This document shows, in pieces, positions 27,337 to 36,032 of a DNA stretch of 64,000 bases. Source of the stretch: Nitratireductor arenosus. Lineage in GTDB: Bacteria > Pseudomonadota > Alphaproteobacteria > Rhizobiales > Rhizobiaceae. The notes below the pieces were generated by a model. It was not told the DNA's origin. It saw only the letters and a list, made by a program, of their open reading frames with translations, and did no database searches. The position numbers were made by a program, and so were the translations under genes. Positions within the stretch are counted from its first letter, which is position 1, and every line of letters begins with the position of its first letter. Location: positions 110,899-174,898 of the forward strand of contig NZ_WPHG01000007.1 in assembly GCF_009742725.1 (NCBI RefSeq), in the 5' to 3' direction.

Positions 27337-28509
27337 TCAATAGGAGCGCGGCAGGCCGAGCACGTGCTCGGACAGATAACTCAGGATCAGATTGGTCGAG
27401 ATCGGCGCAACCTGGTAGAGCCGGGTTTCGCGGAACTTGCGCTCGACGTCGTATTCCTCGGCAAAGCCGAATCCGCCATGGGTCTGCACGCAGGCTTCCG
27501 CCGCCGCCCAGGAGGCCTCGGCCGCAAGCATCTTGGCCATGTTGGCCTGTTCGCCGCAGTCCTCGCCGGCCTCGAACAGGCGGGCTGCCTGGTGGACCAT
27601 CAGTTCGGCCGCGCGCATCTGCGCATAGGCGCGCGCGATCGGGAACTGCACGCCCTGGTTCTGGCCGATCGGACGGCCGAAAACCCGCCGTTCGCCGGCA
27701 TAGGCGCTCGCCTTGTCGATGAACCATTTGGCGTCCCCGATACATTCGGCCGCGATCAGGATGCGCTCGGCGTTCATGCCCGACAGGATGTAACGGAAGC
27801 CCCGGCCCTCCTCGCCGATCAGGTTGTCGGCCGGCACGCGCACGGAATCGAAAAACACCTCGGTGGTGGCGTGGTTCATCATCGTGCGGATCGGCTTGAT
27901 CGTCATGCCGTCCTTCAACGCGTCGCGCATGTCGACGATGAACACCGACATGCCGGCGGTGCGCTTTTCGGCCTCCTCCTTCGGCGTCGTACGCGCCAGA
28001 AGCAGCATCAGGTCGGAGTGCTCGGCGCGCGAGGTCCACACTTTCTGCCCGTTGACGACATAATGGTCGCCCTCGCGCCGGGCGAAGGTCTTGATGGAGG
28101 TCGTGTCGGTGCCGCTGGTCGGCTCGGTGACCCCGAAAGCCTGCAGCCGCAATTCGCCGGCGGCGATGCCGGGAAGGTATTTTTGTTTCTGCGCCTCACT
28201 GCCGTGCCGCAGCAGCGCACCCATGATGTACATCTGCGCGTGGCAGGCCGCGCCGTTGGCGCCGGCGCGCTGCACCTCTTCCAGGATCGCGGCCGCGGCG
28301 GACAGCGGCAGGCCGGAGCCGCCATATTCCTCCGGGATGAGCACGGACAGATAACCGGCATCGGACAGCGCCTTGACGAAGTCGCTCGGATAGGCGTTGT
28401 CGCGGTCGAGCTGGCGCCAATATTCGGCGGCGAAGCTGGCGCACAACCGTCTGACGCTTTGCCTGATCTGGGCGATATCCTCGCCTTCCGGAAGATCCTT
28501 GATGGTCAT
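27337..28509 (-). CDS. Acyl-CoA dehydrogenase
   Basis: A 390-residue FAD enzyme that introduces a 2,3-double bond into an acyl-CoA. The start chosen is the ATG at 28509 (MTIKDLPEG) with a GGAAA ribosome site; an in-frame start at 28575 would overlap the previous gene. Motifs are LIPEEYGGSGLPLSAAAAILEEV, the FAD segment AFGVTEPTSGTDTTS, WTSRAEHSDLMLLLAR and the C-terminal QTHGGFGFAEEYDVER. The context of CoA transferase and hydratase suggests a short branched or dicarboxylic acyl-CoA. Confidence 0.92.
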   Translation of the reverse strand: MTIKDLPEGEDIAQIRQSVRRLCASFAAEYWRQLDRDNAYPSDFVKALSDAGYLSVLIPEEYGGSGLPLSAAAAILEEVQRAGANGAACHAQMYIMGALLRHGSEAQKQKYLPGIAAGELRLQAFGVTEPTSGTDTTSIKTFARREGDHYVVNGQKVWTSRAEHSDLMLLLARTTPKEEAEKRTAGMSVFIVDMRDALKDGMTIKPIRTMMNHATTEVFFDSVRVPADNLIGEEGRGFRYILSGMNAERILIAAECIGDAKWFIDKASAYAGERRVFGRPIGQNQGVQFPIARAYAQMRAAELMVHQAARLFEAGEDCGEQANMAKMLAAEASWAAAEACVQTHGGFGFAEEYDVERKFRETRLYQVAPISTNLILSYLSEHVLGLPRSY

Positions 28510-28558
28510 GAAGTTTTCCGATTTTGGTCTGGTTGATTTGGGCGCGGCGAAGCCGGGT

Positions 28559-29947
28559 TCAGGAGGGACCGGCACCGCGCGCGGGCATCAGCGCGCCGAT
28601 ATGGTTGGCGCGTTCGATCGTCCACAGGCGCGGCAGCACCATGTCCATCTCGGCCGCGTCGGCGGCCCGGCTGAAGGCGGCGAGGCCGCGCACCTTGGCG
28701 TCGATCTCCTCGCGGCTGAGCGTGTTGCCGGGATCGCCCTTGGGATCGTCGACCCTGGCCTCGATATGGCGGCCGTCGCGCGTCTCCAGCGCAACCTTGC
28801 CGATCCAGCGCGCCGGATAGGCGGCATTCACCTCATCGTCGAGCCGCATGGCGACGCGCTCGCGAAAGCCCGCGATCTCGGGACTGTCGAACCCGTTCTG
28901 GAACTCGCCCATGCCGGCGCGGCCATGGGCGGCGATCAGCCCGAGCGTGGTGCCCATGGAGAATTTCGCCTGGTGCACACTCGCCGGCGCCGTCACCGGC
29001 CCGAGCACGTCGATGGCGGCCTGGTGGACCAGCGCCGTGACGCTGCCGATGTCGTCGATCGTGAGATCGTTGTCCTGCATCGCCTTCAACAGCGCGTCCG
29101 CGGCCGGATGGGTGTGGCGGCAGGAGGCATGAAACTTGAACGAGGTTTCCGCCAGGGCCCAGCGTACGCCGAGCCGGTCGGTAAGCCTTGCCGGGTCGGC
29201 GTCGCTCGACATGCCGGCGCCCATGCCCTGCGCGCCTTCCAGTATGCGCCTCGCGCCGGTGAAGCCGTCGGCGGCGAGATAGGCGGCGATCAGCCCATTG
29301 GCGGCCGCCTTGCCGGTGTGCAGCGGCTTTGAATCGGCGGCGTCGCGCAGGAACTCCCACAGCCCTGCGGCCTGCGTGCCGGCCGAGCCGAAAGCGTCGA
29401 GCATGGCGGCGGGATTCAGTCCCAGCAACCGGCCGGCGGCCGCCGCGGCGGCCAGCGCGCCGGCCGTGCCGGTGGTATGGAAGATACGGTAGTGCGAACG
29501 GCCGAGAAATTCGCCGATCCGGATGCCGGCTTCGTAGCCGGCCACCACGGCGGCGATGAAATCGCGGCCCGAGGCGCGGTTGGCCTGGGCGACGGCGAGC
29601 GCTGCGGGAAACACCACCGCGGCCGGATGGAAAACCGAGCCGTTGTGGACGTCGTCCTGCTCGGCCACGTGCGAGGCGGCGCCGTTGACAAGCGCGGCAA
29701 ACAACGGCGAGCTGGAGCCGCGGCTTGCAAGCAATTCGCTCGGCCCGTCCGCCGGCCCCATGCGGGCGGCGAAGGCGGCGACGATCTCCACCGGCCGCAC
29801 GCCCTTGCCCGCGAGCGCGGAACCGGCCCAGTCGACGAACAGATCGACTGCGCGCTCCACCACCGGCTGCGGAATATCCTCATAACGCAACCCGGCGGCA
29901 AAGGCGGCCAGCCGGGCGCTCGGTGTCTCGTCCAGTTGCTCATGCAT
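28559..29947 (-). CDS. MmgE/PrpD family protein (2-methylcitrate dehydratase/cis-aconitate decarboxylase-like)
   Basis: A 462-residue protein of the MmgE/PrpD fold. It shows the family N-terminus (ARLAAFAAGLRYEDIPQPVVERAVDLFVDWAG), the central NGAASHVAEQDDVHNGSVFHPA and the conserved FKFHASCRHTHPAADALL. The family includes iron-free 2-methylcitrate dehydratase, cis-aconitate decarboxylase and several epimerase-like or unassigned enzymes. It is the first gene of the CoA cluster and is divergent from a LysR gene. With a transferase and itaconyl-CoA hydratase-like gene following, production or handling of an itaconate- or mesaconate-like acid is a reasonable guess only. Confidence 0.9.
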   Translation of the reverse strand: MHEQLDETPSARLAAFAAGLRYEDIPQPVVERAVDLFVDWAGSALAGKGVRPVEIVAAFAARMGPADGPSELLASRGSSSPLFAALVNGAASHVAEQDDVHNGSVFHPAAVVFPAALAVAQANRASGRDFIAAVVAGYEAGIRIGEFLGRSHYRIFHTTGTAGALAAAAAAGRLLGLNPAAMLDAFGSAGTQAAGLWEFLRDAADSKPLHTGKAAANGLIAAYLAADGFTGARRILEGAQGMGAGMSSDADPARLTDRLGVRWALAETSFKFHASCRHTHPAADALLKAMQDNDLTIDDIGSVTALVHQAAIDVLGPVTAPASVHQAKFSMGTTLGLIAAHGRAGMGEFQNGFDSPEIAGFRERVAMRLDDEVNAAYPARWIGKVALETRDGRHIEARVDDPKGDPGNTLSREEIDAKVRGLAAFSRAADAAEMDMVLPRLWTIERANHIGALMPARGAGPS

Positions 29948-30077
29948 GGGTGCGCTCCTCCAGGGCCGACGGGGCGCGGCCGGCCCATCTCATCCTGCAT
30001 GTAGCGCCCCGTGGCGCAATTCGTTATTCAGGAAGCACGCCTTCAGCACAGGCAAACGCTCCCGGAGAAAAGGCTCG
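29948..30077. promoter_or_regulatory. Divergent control region of MmgE cluster and LysR gene
   Basis: The 130-bp divergent spacer has a LysR-type T-N11-A element TTC-N9-GAA at 30020-30034. A small inverted repeat GCGCC-CCGT-GGCGC is next to it (30004-30017). The lysR ribosome site GGAGAAAAGG precedes the ATG at 30078. No convincing -35/-10 pair was assigned. Confidence 0.4.
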
Positions 30078-30983
30078 ATGTCCGGCCTTCGTTACGACCT
30101 CGTGGACCTGCGGCTCTATGTCAGCATCGCGGAAGCCGGTAGCCTGACCAAAGGCGCCGAACGCGTGCATCTGTCGGTCGGCGCGGCCTCGATGCGGGTC
30201 AAGAACCTGGAAGAAGCGCTCGGCGCACCGTTGTTGGTGCGCACCAGCCAGGGGGTCAGCCTGACCCCGGCCGGAGAGGCGCTGCTGACGCATGCACGAC
30301 GGGTTTTCCGCGACCTTGAACGGCTGCATGGTGACCTGCAGGCCTTCTCGCGCGGTCTGCGGGGCCGGGTGCGCGTTTTCGCCAACACGACCGCGATGAC
30401 CGAAATCCTGCCGGCTGCGCTCGGCTCCTTCCTGGCCGCCCACCCGCATGTGGACATAGACCTGGAGGAGCGGCTCAGCCCGGAAATCGCCCGCGCCGTG
30501 GCCGACGGCAGCGCCGATATCGGCATCCTGGCCGGCACCGTGCGCACCGACGGACTCGACGTGCTTGCCTATCAGAAAGACACGCTGGTGCTTGCCGTTC
30601 CCGCCGGCCACGCGCTCGCCGGGGCAGACATGGTGGATTTCGCCGAGGTGGCCGCACTCAGCCTGGTTTCGCTGCAGCGCGGCAGCGCCATACACGGCTT
30701 CATGGAAAACATCTTTGCCGAAATGGGCGTCGCGCCAGACATCCGCATCCGGGTGTCCAGCTTTGAATCGCTATGCCGCATGGTCGAGGCCGGCGTCGGC
30801 ATCGGCATGCTGCCCGGCTCGGTGGCAAACCGGCTCAAGCACAACCACGCCATTGCGGTCGTGCCGCTTTCCAACCGCTGGGCGGTGCGCGAACTCAAGA
30901 TCTGCGTGCAGAAGCTCGACGAGTTGCCGGCATTCGGCCATGCGCTGGTCGAACACCTGGTGTCCGGCGCCCGCGCCACATGA
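30078..30983 (+). CDS. LysR family transcriptional regulator (of the CoA cluster)
   Basis: A 301-residue LysR regulator. The helix-turn-helix covers residues about 5-65 (LRLYVSIAEAGSLTKGAERVHLSVGAASMRVKNLEEALG), followed by the periplasmic-binding-protein-like effector domain. The ATG at 30078 gives MSGLRYDLVDLRLY, the normal family N-terminus, and follows GGAGAAAAGG. The longer upstream frame has no family character. It is transcribed divergently from the MmgE-ACAD-CaiB-hydratase genes and is their likely activator. Confidence 0.92.
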   Translation: MSGLRYDLVDLRLYVSIAEAGSLTKGAERVHLSVGAASMRVKNLEEALGAPLLVRTSQGVSLTPAGEALLTHARRVFRDLERLHGDLQAFSRGLRGRVRVFANTTAMTEILPAALGSFLAAHPHVDIDLEERLSPEIARAVADGSADIGILAGTVRTDGLDVLAYQKDTLVLAVPAGHALAGADMVDFAEVAALSLVSLQRGSAIHGFMENIFAEMGVAPDIRIRVSSFESLCRMVEAGVGIGMLPGSVANRLKHNHAIAVVPLSNRWAVRELKICVQKLDELPAFGHALVEHLVSGARAT

Positions 30984-30996
30984 CACCTCCACCCGC

Positions 30997-31968
30997 TCAG
31001 CGCCGCTCGCCGGTAAAGTAGGCCAGAGATTTGCGCAGATCCTCGGCCCGAAAGCCGCGGCCGATCACCACCACGGAATTGTCGTCGTCGGTCGGCTTCG
31101 CGCCGGCTTCGGGCACGATTTCCGGCTGTTGGACGACCTTACGCACGCTCTGCAGAAGCAGCCGGCCGGCCGGCGTGCGCACCACGCCCTTCACCCGCAT
31201 GATGTCGTCGCCGCGCGCGTGAAGCAGCGCGCTCAACCAGACCGAAAAGGCCGGCCAGTCGGTCGCCTCGGAAAGATCGAGCCGCGTGGCGGCGATCGGA
31301 GCCGGCGCGCGGCTGCCTTCGGCCGGCGGGATCGCGACCGGTTCGATACCGGCATGGTCTGGCAGGCCGGCGCCGCTGCCCATGGCAGCTCCCGATATCG
31401 CCGCACCGGGATTGAGCGCCTGCAGCGTCGCCACCAGCCGGGCAAGATCGGGTTCGGCAGCGGCGTCGACCTTGGTCACCAGCAGCCGGTCGGCGGTTTC
31501 GATCTGACGCAGCGTCAGCGGCTCGTGGCGCATCTGGTCGAGCCCGTACAGCGCGTCGATGGCGATGACGATCTCGTCGACCATCAGATGGTGGATCAGG
31601 ACAGGGTCGGTGCGGATCGTATCGACGATCGGGCCCGGATCGGCCAGCCCGCTGGTTTCCAGCACGACGCGGTCGAGCGAGGCCAGCGCGTCGTCGCCGC
31701 CGACGCGCGCATCGCAGATGGCGCGCAAAAGGGCAACCAGCGCCTCGCGCCCGTCGCAGCAGGCGCAGCCCCCGGCCAGAACCCGCAATTCGGCCGACCG
31801 CGCCAGTAACGCGTCGTCGACCGGCACCTCGGCCGCCTCGTTGACGATCACCAGCGCGTCCTTCATCTGCCCGTGATGCAACTGGTGGCGCAACCAGGTC
31901 GTCTTGCCCGAGCCGAGAAACCCGCCGAGCACTGTCAGCCGCATGCGCCCGTCGCGGGCCTCGCTCAT
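30997..31968 (-). CDS. CobW/COG0523 family GTPase, putative metallochaperone
   Basis: A 323-residue P-loop GTPase. Walker A GGFLGSGKTT is at 15-24, the metal-binding motif GGCACC at 66-71 (C68, C70, C71) and ETSGLADP near residue 105, with TKVDAA as the guanine-specific motif. The CobW C-terminal domain follows. Family members deliver zinc, cobalt or other metals to enzymes. It overlaps a small CxxC protein by 4 bp and follows a deacetylase/imidase-like gene. The likely client is a metal-dependent ring-opening hydrolase of this operon, such as the imidase-like protein or the D-hydantoinase; this is inference. Confidence 0.88.
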   Translation of the reverse strand: MSEARDGRMRLTVLGGFLGSGKTTWLRHQLHHGQMKDALVIVNEAAEVPVDDALLARSAELRVLAGGCACCDGREALVALLRAICDARVGGDDALASLDRVVLETSGLADPGPIVDTIRTDPVLIHHLMVDEIVIAIDALYGLDQMRHEPLTLRQIETADRLLVTKVDAAAEPDLARLVATLQALNPGAAISGAAMGSGAGLPDHAGIEPVAIPPAEGSRAPAPIAATRLDLSEATDWPAFSVWLSALLHARGDDIMRVKGVVRTPAGRLLLQSVRKVVQQPEIVPEAGAKPTDDDNSVVVIGRGFRAEDLRKSLAYFTGERR

Positions 31969-32285
31969 GTGTCCTCGCGCTCCTCCGCGTCACACGCTTC
32001 GGCGAGGAACTGCGGGTCGAGCGGATCGATCACGCGCCCGCTCATCCGTTCGGCGGCGCGCCACACTTCGCTGACGTCATCGACCATTTCATGCCGGCCG
32101 GTGCGATCGGAAAGCGTGACGCCGGGTATCGCGCCGTCGTCGTGCACGCTCAAGCCGAATGCCGGCAACACCGATTGAAGCAGTTGGGCGCGGCGGAACC
32201 GCGCCCGCAAGCGGTCGGTCGGCGTCGAGGCGCCGGCTTCGGTCCAGTGGCCCGGGGCGGACGGAAAACCGCAATTGGCGCACAT
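31965..32285 (-). CDS. Small CxxC protein of unknown function, linked to CobW GTPase
   Basis: A 106-residue protein beginning MCANCGFPSAPGHW, so a CxxC pair (C2, C5) with H13 sits at the very N-terminus and looks like a metal site. A single further Cys is at 98. The rest is soluble, with no signal peptide or membrane segment. The start follows a GGAG ribosome site 8 bases upstream, and the stop overlaps the CobW start as ATGA. I do not recognise the family. A metal-handling helper for the CobW chaperone or for the upstream hydrolase is suggested by position alone. Confidence 0.75.
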   Translation of the reverse strand: MCANCGFPSAPGHWTEAGASTPTDRLRARFRRAQLLQSVLPAFGLSVHDDGAIPGVTLSDRTGRHEMVDDVSEVWRAAERMSGRVIDPLDPQFLAEACDAEEREDT

Positions 32286-32306
32286 CTTGTCTGCTCCTTC
32301 GATCGC

Positions 32307-32333
32307 GGCGGGCGGTGCCAAACGCCGCCCGCC
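32307..32333 (-). other. Hairpin between the deacetylase-like gene and the CxxC gene
   Basis: Exact 9-base arms GGCGGGCGG (32307-32315) and CCGCCCGCC (32325-32333) enclose a 9-base loop, in the 62-bp gap inside the operon. No T-run is present. It may stabilise the upstream message or lower expression of the downstream helper genes. Confidence 0.6.
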
Positions 32334-32347
32334 ATTGCCCCACCGGC

Positions 32348-33253
32348 TTAGATGACCGGCGGGCGCTGTTTGCCTTCGAAAGGATAACGCGCGCGGAAAT
32401 CGTCGGCGATTTCCTCGAACGGCACCCAGCGCACGCCATCATGGCCGTTAATATAGTCGATCAGCCTTTCGAGCATCAAAAGCACCTGCGGCCGGCCGCT
32501 GACGTCGGGATGGATGGTAAAGCAGAAGGCGGCGTAATCCATCTCGCGATAGACCCAATCGAACTGGTCGCGCCACAATTCCTCGATGTCGCGCGGGTTC
32601 ACGAAGCCGTGGCTGTTGGGCGACTTCTTGATGAACATCATCGGCGGCAGGTCGTCGACATACCAGTTGGCGCCGATCTCGACCAGGTCGATCTCCTTGC
32701 CGTGCTCGAGCGGCTTCATCCACTCCTCCGCCTTCTTGGAGTAGTCGATCAAAGTCCATTTGTCGCCGACACGGGCATAAAACGGCTGGAAATCGCGATA
32801 GCCCTGGCTGTGGTCGTATTTGAAGCCGTATTTCTGCAACAAGGCGGCGGTGCTGTTCGACATTTCCCACCACGGCGCGACGTAGCCGCGCGGCGCCTTG
32901 CCGCTCATCTTCTCGATCAGCTCGACCGACTTGGCCAGCACCGCCTCCTCCTGGGTCGGCGTCATGGCGACCGGATTTTCGTGCGTATAGCCGTGGGCGC
33001 CGATCTCATGGCCCTCGTCGACGATCTGCCGGCACTGATCAGGAAAGGTCTCCAGCGAGTGGCCCGGAATGAAGAAGCTGGTGCGCAGGTCGTATTTCTT
33101 GAACAGCCGCAACAGCCGCGGCACGCCGACCTCGGAAGCGAACACGCCGCGCTGGATGTCGGACGGGGAATCCCCGCCGCCATAAGAACCGATCCACCCC
33201 GCCACCGAGTCGATATCGGTGCCGAACGAACAGAAAATCTCTTTCTTTGCCAC
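32348..33253 (-). CDS. Polysaccharide deacetylase family protein, HpPgdA/cyclic imidase-like
   Basis: A 301-residue NodB-fold hydrolase. Its opening [20 protein letters not shown], the metal segment [14 protein letters not shown] (H87, H91, with D15 as third ligand) and the long segment [17 protein letters not shown] strongly resemble Helicobacter pylori PgdA. This group lacks the usual chitin-deacetylase character and also contains allantoinase PuuE and a cyclic imide hydrolase. The GTG at 33253 follows GGAAGGAGGA and gives the correct N-terminus; a longer frame does not. No signal peptide is seen. Among hydantoinase and carbamoylase genes, a cytoplasmic imidase role is more likely than peptidoglycan editing. 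Confidence 0.85.
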   Translation of the reverse strand: MAKKEIFCSFGTDIDSVAGWIGSYGGGDSPSDIQRGVFASEVGVPRLLRLFKKYDLRTSFFIPGHSLETFPDQCRQIVDEGHEIGAHGYTHENPVAMTPTQEEAVLAKSVELIEKMSGKAPRGYVAPWWEMSNSTAALLQKYGFKYDHSQGYRDFQPFYARVGDKWTLIDYSKKAEEWMKPLEHGKEIDLVEIGANWYVDDLPPMMFIKKSPNSHGFVNPRDIEELWRDQFDWVYREMDYAAFCFTIHPDVSGRPQVLLMLERLIDYINGHDGVRWVPFEEIADDFRARYPFEGKQRPPVI

Positions 33254-33537
33254 TTCGAGTCCTCCTTCCAGGTGAAAACCGAACTTTCTCTTCCGCGCCG
33301 CGCCCTTCAAGACGGTGCGCGCGATGGATGACACCGCCGGGTCCCGGCCCCGAAGCCGCTGTCGTGCCGGTCCCACGTGCGGGCTGCCGGCTAGGTCGAG
33401 GATATTCCGGGATGCTATAGAAGCGCTACGATATTCGCAATTCTCCTTCCATTTTATAGCTTTAGCTAAAACCAAAAGCCTATTGATACATTTCTGCTAT
33501 CAATTGATCCGATTCTAGTATCGCCGGCCGCGCGGCG
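33254..33537 (-). promoter_or_regulatory. Control region of the imidase-like operon with LysR-type palindrome 33483-33503
   Basis: This 284-bp spacer is unusually AT-rich at 33420-33515. It contains the exact palindrome TTGATA-N9-TATCAA (33483-33503) with a T-N11-A core. The same sequence with the same spacing occurs in front of the LysR gene at 47,705. A second short palindrome TAGCT-TT-AGCTA is at 33457-33468. A promoter could not be assigned with confidence. Confidence 0.65.
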
Positions 33538-34995
33538 TCAGACACCGATCGGCATGTGCTCGGCCGACCGCTGCACGGCGCGCGGCGCGGTCAGTTCCTT
33601 CCAGGTCGACAGCGCCCGGTTGACGGCGGAAAACGGCGGACGCTTGACAAAGCGGCCACGACCCGGCCGCGGCTCGTTGGAGCCCTCCTCGCCCCAGACA
33701 ACCTCGCCGCGCGAGAGCGTGTAGCGCGGCATGCCGCGCACCTCGTGACCCTCGAAGACGTTATAGTCGATGATCGATTTCTGGGTTGCGGCGGTGATCG
33801 TCTTCGATTTCTTCGGATCCCAGACCACGATATCGGCATCGGCGCCGACCATGACCGCCCCCTTGCGCGGGTAGACGTTGAGTATCTGGGCGATATTGGT
33901 GGAGGTGACCGCGACGAACTCGTTCATGGTCAGCCGACCGGTCTCGACCCCATGGGTCCACAACAGCGACAGCCGGTCTTCCAGCCCGCCGGTGCCGTTC
34001 GGAATCTTGGTGAAATCGGTGCGTCCGAACTGCTTCTGCTCGGTGGTGAAGGCACAATGGTCGGTTGCGACCACCTGCAGGGAACCGGCCGACAGCCCGG
34101 CCCACAAAGAATCCTGATGCTGCCTGTCGCGGAAGGGCGGGCTCATCACCCGCCGCGCGGCGTGGTCCCAGTCGGCATTGGCATATTCGCCCACGTCGAG
34201 CAGGAGATGCTGGATGAGCGGCTCGCCATAGACGCGCATCCCCTTCTGGCGCGCCCGGCGGATCGCCTCGTGCGCCTGCTCGCAGGAGGTGTGCACGATA
34301 TAGACCGGCACGCCGGCGGCATCGGCGATCATGATGGCGCGATTGGTCGCCTCGCCCTCGACCTCGGGCGGGCGCGAATAGGCATGCGCCTCGGGTCCGG
34401 ATATGCCCATTTCCAGGCATTTCTGCTGCAGGGCGGCGACCAGGTCGCCGTTTTCGGCATGCACCAGCGGCAGGGCGCCGATCGCGGCGCAGCGGCTGAA
34501 GGAGGCGAACATCTCGTCGTCGTTCACCATCAGCGCGCCCTTATAGGCCATGAAATGCTTGAAGGTGTTGACGCCACGCCCGACCACCGCTGCCATATCG
34601 TCGAAAATCTTTTCCGACCAGCCGGTCACCGCGACATGGAAGGAATAGTCGGACGAGGCCTGGCGCGCGGCGCGCTCCTCCCAGGCGTCGAGCGCCTTGA
34701 GCATGCCGTCTTCGCCGGGAATAACGAAATCGACCACCATGGTCGTCCCGCCCGACAAGGCGGCGAAGGTGCCACTCTCCCAGGTCTCGGCGGTGGTGGT
34801 GCCCATGAAGGGCATTTCCAGATGGGTATGGGGATCGATGCCGCCCGGCATGATGTAGGCGCCCTCGGCGTCGATGACCTTGTCACCGGCGAGATTGTCC
34901 CCGATCGCGGCGATGGTCTCGCCCTCGATCAAAACGTCGGCCTCGTAACTGCGGTCGGCAGCCACCACGGTTCCACCCTTGATCACGGTCGACAT
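33538..34995 (-). CDS. hydA: D-hydantoinase/dihydropyrimidinase
   Basis: A 485-residue binuclear zinc amidohydrolase that opens hydantoins or dihydropyrimidines to N-carbamoyl amino acids. GGIDPHTHLEMPFMG (H56, H58) is the first metal motif. FKHFMAYKGAL contains the Lys that is carboxylated (K152). PLVHAENGD, YIVHTSCEQAHEA and VATDHCAFT supply the other His/Asp ligands, so the site is complete. The ATG at 34995 follows AAGGAGGA. It lies 65 bp after a D-carbamoylase gene. That pairing points to the D-amino acid route rather than pyrimidine catabolism, where a beta-ureidopropionase would be expected. Confidence 0.93.
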   Translation of the reverse strand: MSTVIKGGTVVAADRSYEADVLIEGETIAAIGDNLAGDKVIDAEGAYIMPGGIDPHTHLEMPFMGTTTAETWESGTFAALSGGTTMVVDFVIPGEDGMLKALDAWEERAARQASSDYSFHVAVTGWSEKIFDDMAAVVGRGVNTFKHFMAYKGALMVNDDEMFASFSRCAAIGALPLVHAENGDLVAALQQKCLEMGISGPEAHAYSRPPEVEGEATNRAIMIADAAGVPVYIVHTSCEQAHEAIRRARQKGMRVYGEPLIQHLLLDVGEYANADWDHAARRVMSPPFRDRQHQDSLWAGLSAGSLQVVATDHCAFTTEQKQFGRTDFTKIPNGTGGLEDRLSLLWTHGVETGRLTMNEFVAVTSTNIAQILNVYPRKGAVMVGADADIVVWDPKKSKTITAATQKSIIDYNVFEGHEVRGMPRYTLSRGEVVWGEEGSNEPRPGRGRFVKRPPFSAVNRALSTWKELTAPRAVQRSAEHMPIGV

Positions 34996-35060
34996 CGTGT
35001 CCTCCTTGCGTTGTTCAAAACCTTTCGGCCGATGCGGCGGTCGCACCGGTCTTTTCTTCG

Positions 35061-35999
35061 TCACATCGGCGGCGGCACCGCGCCCTTGCGCTCGACGATC
35101 AGCCGATAGGCGTCGGGTTCGCGATGGCGCGCGAAATCGAAGATCGTCTCGCGATAGCGCTTGCCGATATCAAGGTCGCAGCGCGCGGTTATGACCTCGT
35201 CGCCGATGGTCGAGGCCATGGCGACGATCTCGCCGGACGGAGAGACGATCACGCTCTGGCCGACCATGTTGGAACCTTCCTCGACGCCGCATTTGGCCGT
35301 GCCCACCACCCAGGTCGCGTTCTGATAGGCGCCGGCCTGCATCGACAGATGGTTGTGGAACTGTGTCAGGCTGTCGATGTCGGGATGCTGGGTGTGATCG
35401 TAGGGGGTGTTGTAGCCGAGCATGACCATCTCCACGCCCTGCAGACCCATGACACGATAGGTTTCGGGCCAGCGGCGGTCGTTGCAGATGCACATGCCCA
35501 TCACACCGCCATAGGCGCGCCAAACGCCGAAGCCGAGATTGCCGGGCTCGAAATAGCGTTTTTCCAGATGCTGGTGAGTGCGGCCGGGCTGCGGCGCGTC
35601 GTGGCCGGGCAGATGCACCTTGCGGTATTTGCCAACGATCTCGCCGCCGGGATCGACCAGGATCGCGGTGTTGTAGCGGCGCTTCTTACCTTGCTCGTGA
35701 ACGAGTTCGGCATAACCGACATTAAAGCCGATGCCGAGTTTCTTGGCCTCCTCGAACAGCGGCGCGGTCTCCGGGCCGGGCATCTCGGTCTCGTAAAAAC
35801 TGTCGAGCTCGGCCTCATCCTCGATCAGCCAGCGCGGAAAGAAAGTGGTGAAGGCGAGTTCGGGAAACACCACCAGTTCCGCGCCGCGCGCCTTGGCCTC
35901 GCGCATCATCTCGATCAGCCGGCGTACCGTGTCGCGGCGGGTCTCCGAACGGCTGATCGGTCCCATTTGGGCCGAGGCGGTGTTGATCACTCTTGCCAT
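35061..35999 (-). CDS. N-carbamoyl-D-amino acid hydrolase (D-carbamoylase, nitrilase superfamily)
   Basis: A 312-residue nitrilase-fold enzyme that removes the carbamoyl group to give a D-amino acid, CO2 and ammonia. The catalytic triad falls at E47 (VVFPELAFTTFFPRW), K127 (KYRKVHLPGHD) and C172 (GMCICNDRRWPE). These are the same positions as in the well-studied Agrobacterium enzyme, and the length is nearly the same. GTAKCGVEEGSNMVGQSVIV is another conserved stretch. It acts directly after the D-hydantoinase encoded downstream, and both are in one operon with an oxidoreductase, a CMD protein and an amidase. Confidence 0.94.
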   Translation of the reverse strand: MARVINTASAQMGPISRSETRRDTVRRLIEMMREAKARGAELVVFPELAFTTFFPRWLIEDEAELDSFYETEMPGPETAPLFEEAKKLGIGFNVGYAELVHEQGKKRRYNTAILVDPGGEIVGKYRKVHLPGHDAPQPGRTHQHLEKRYFEPGNLGFGVWRAYGGVMGMCICNDRRWPETYRVMGLQGVEMVMLGYNTPYDHTQHPDIDSLTQFHNHLSMQAGAYQNATWVVGTAKCGVEEGSNMVGQSVIVSPSGEIVAMASTIGDEVITARCDLDIGKRYRETIFDFARHREPDAYRLIVERKGAVPPPM

Positions 36000-36032
36000 A
36001 TCGCGTCCTCCTTCGTTCGGCGGCGAGCCGCC

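Noticed and set aside
26210..28039. A 609-residue frame that seems to extend the CoA transferase
   Set aside because: The upstream part is antisense-free shadow translation of the acyl-CoA dehydrogenase gene; transferase similarity begins at the ATG at 27328.
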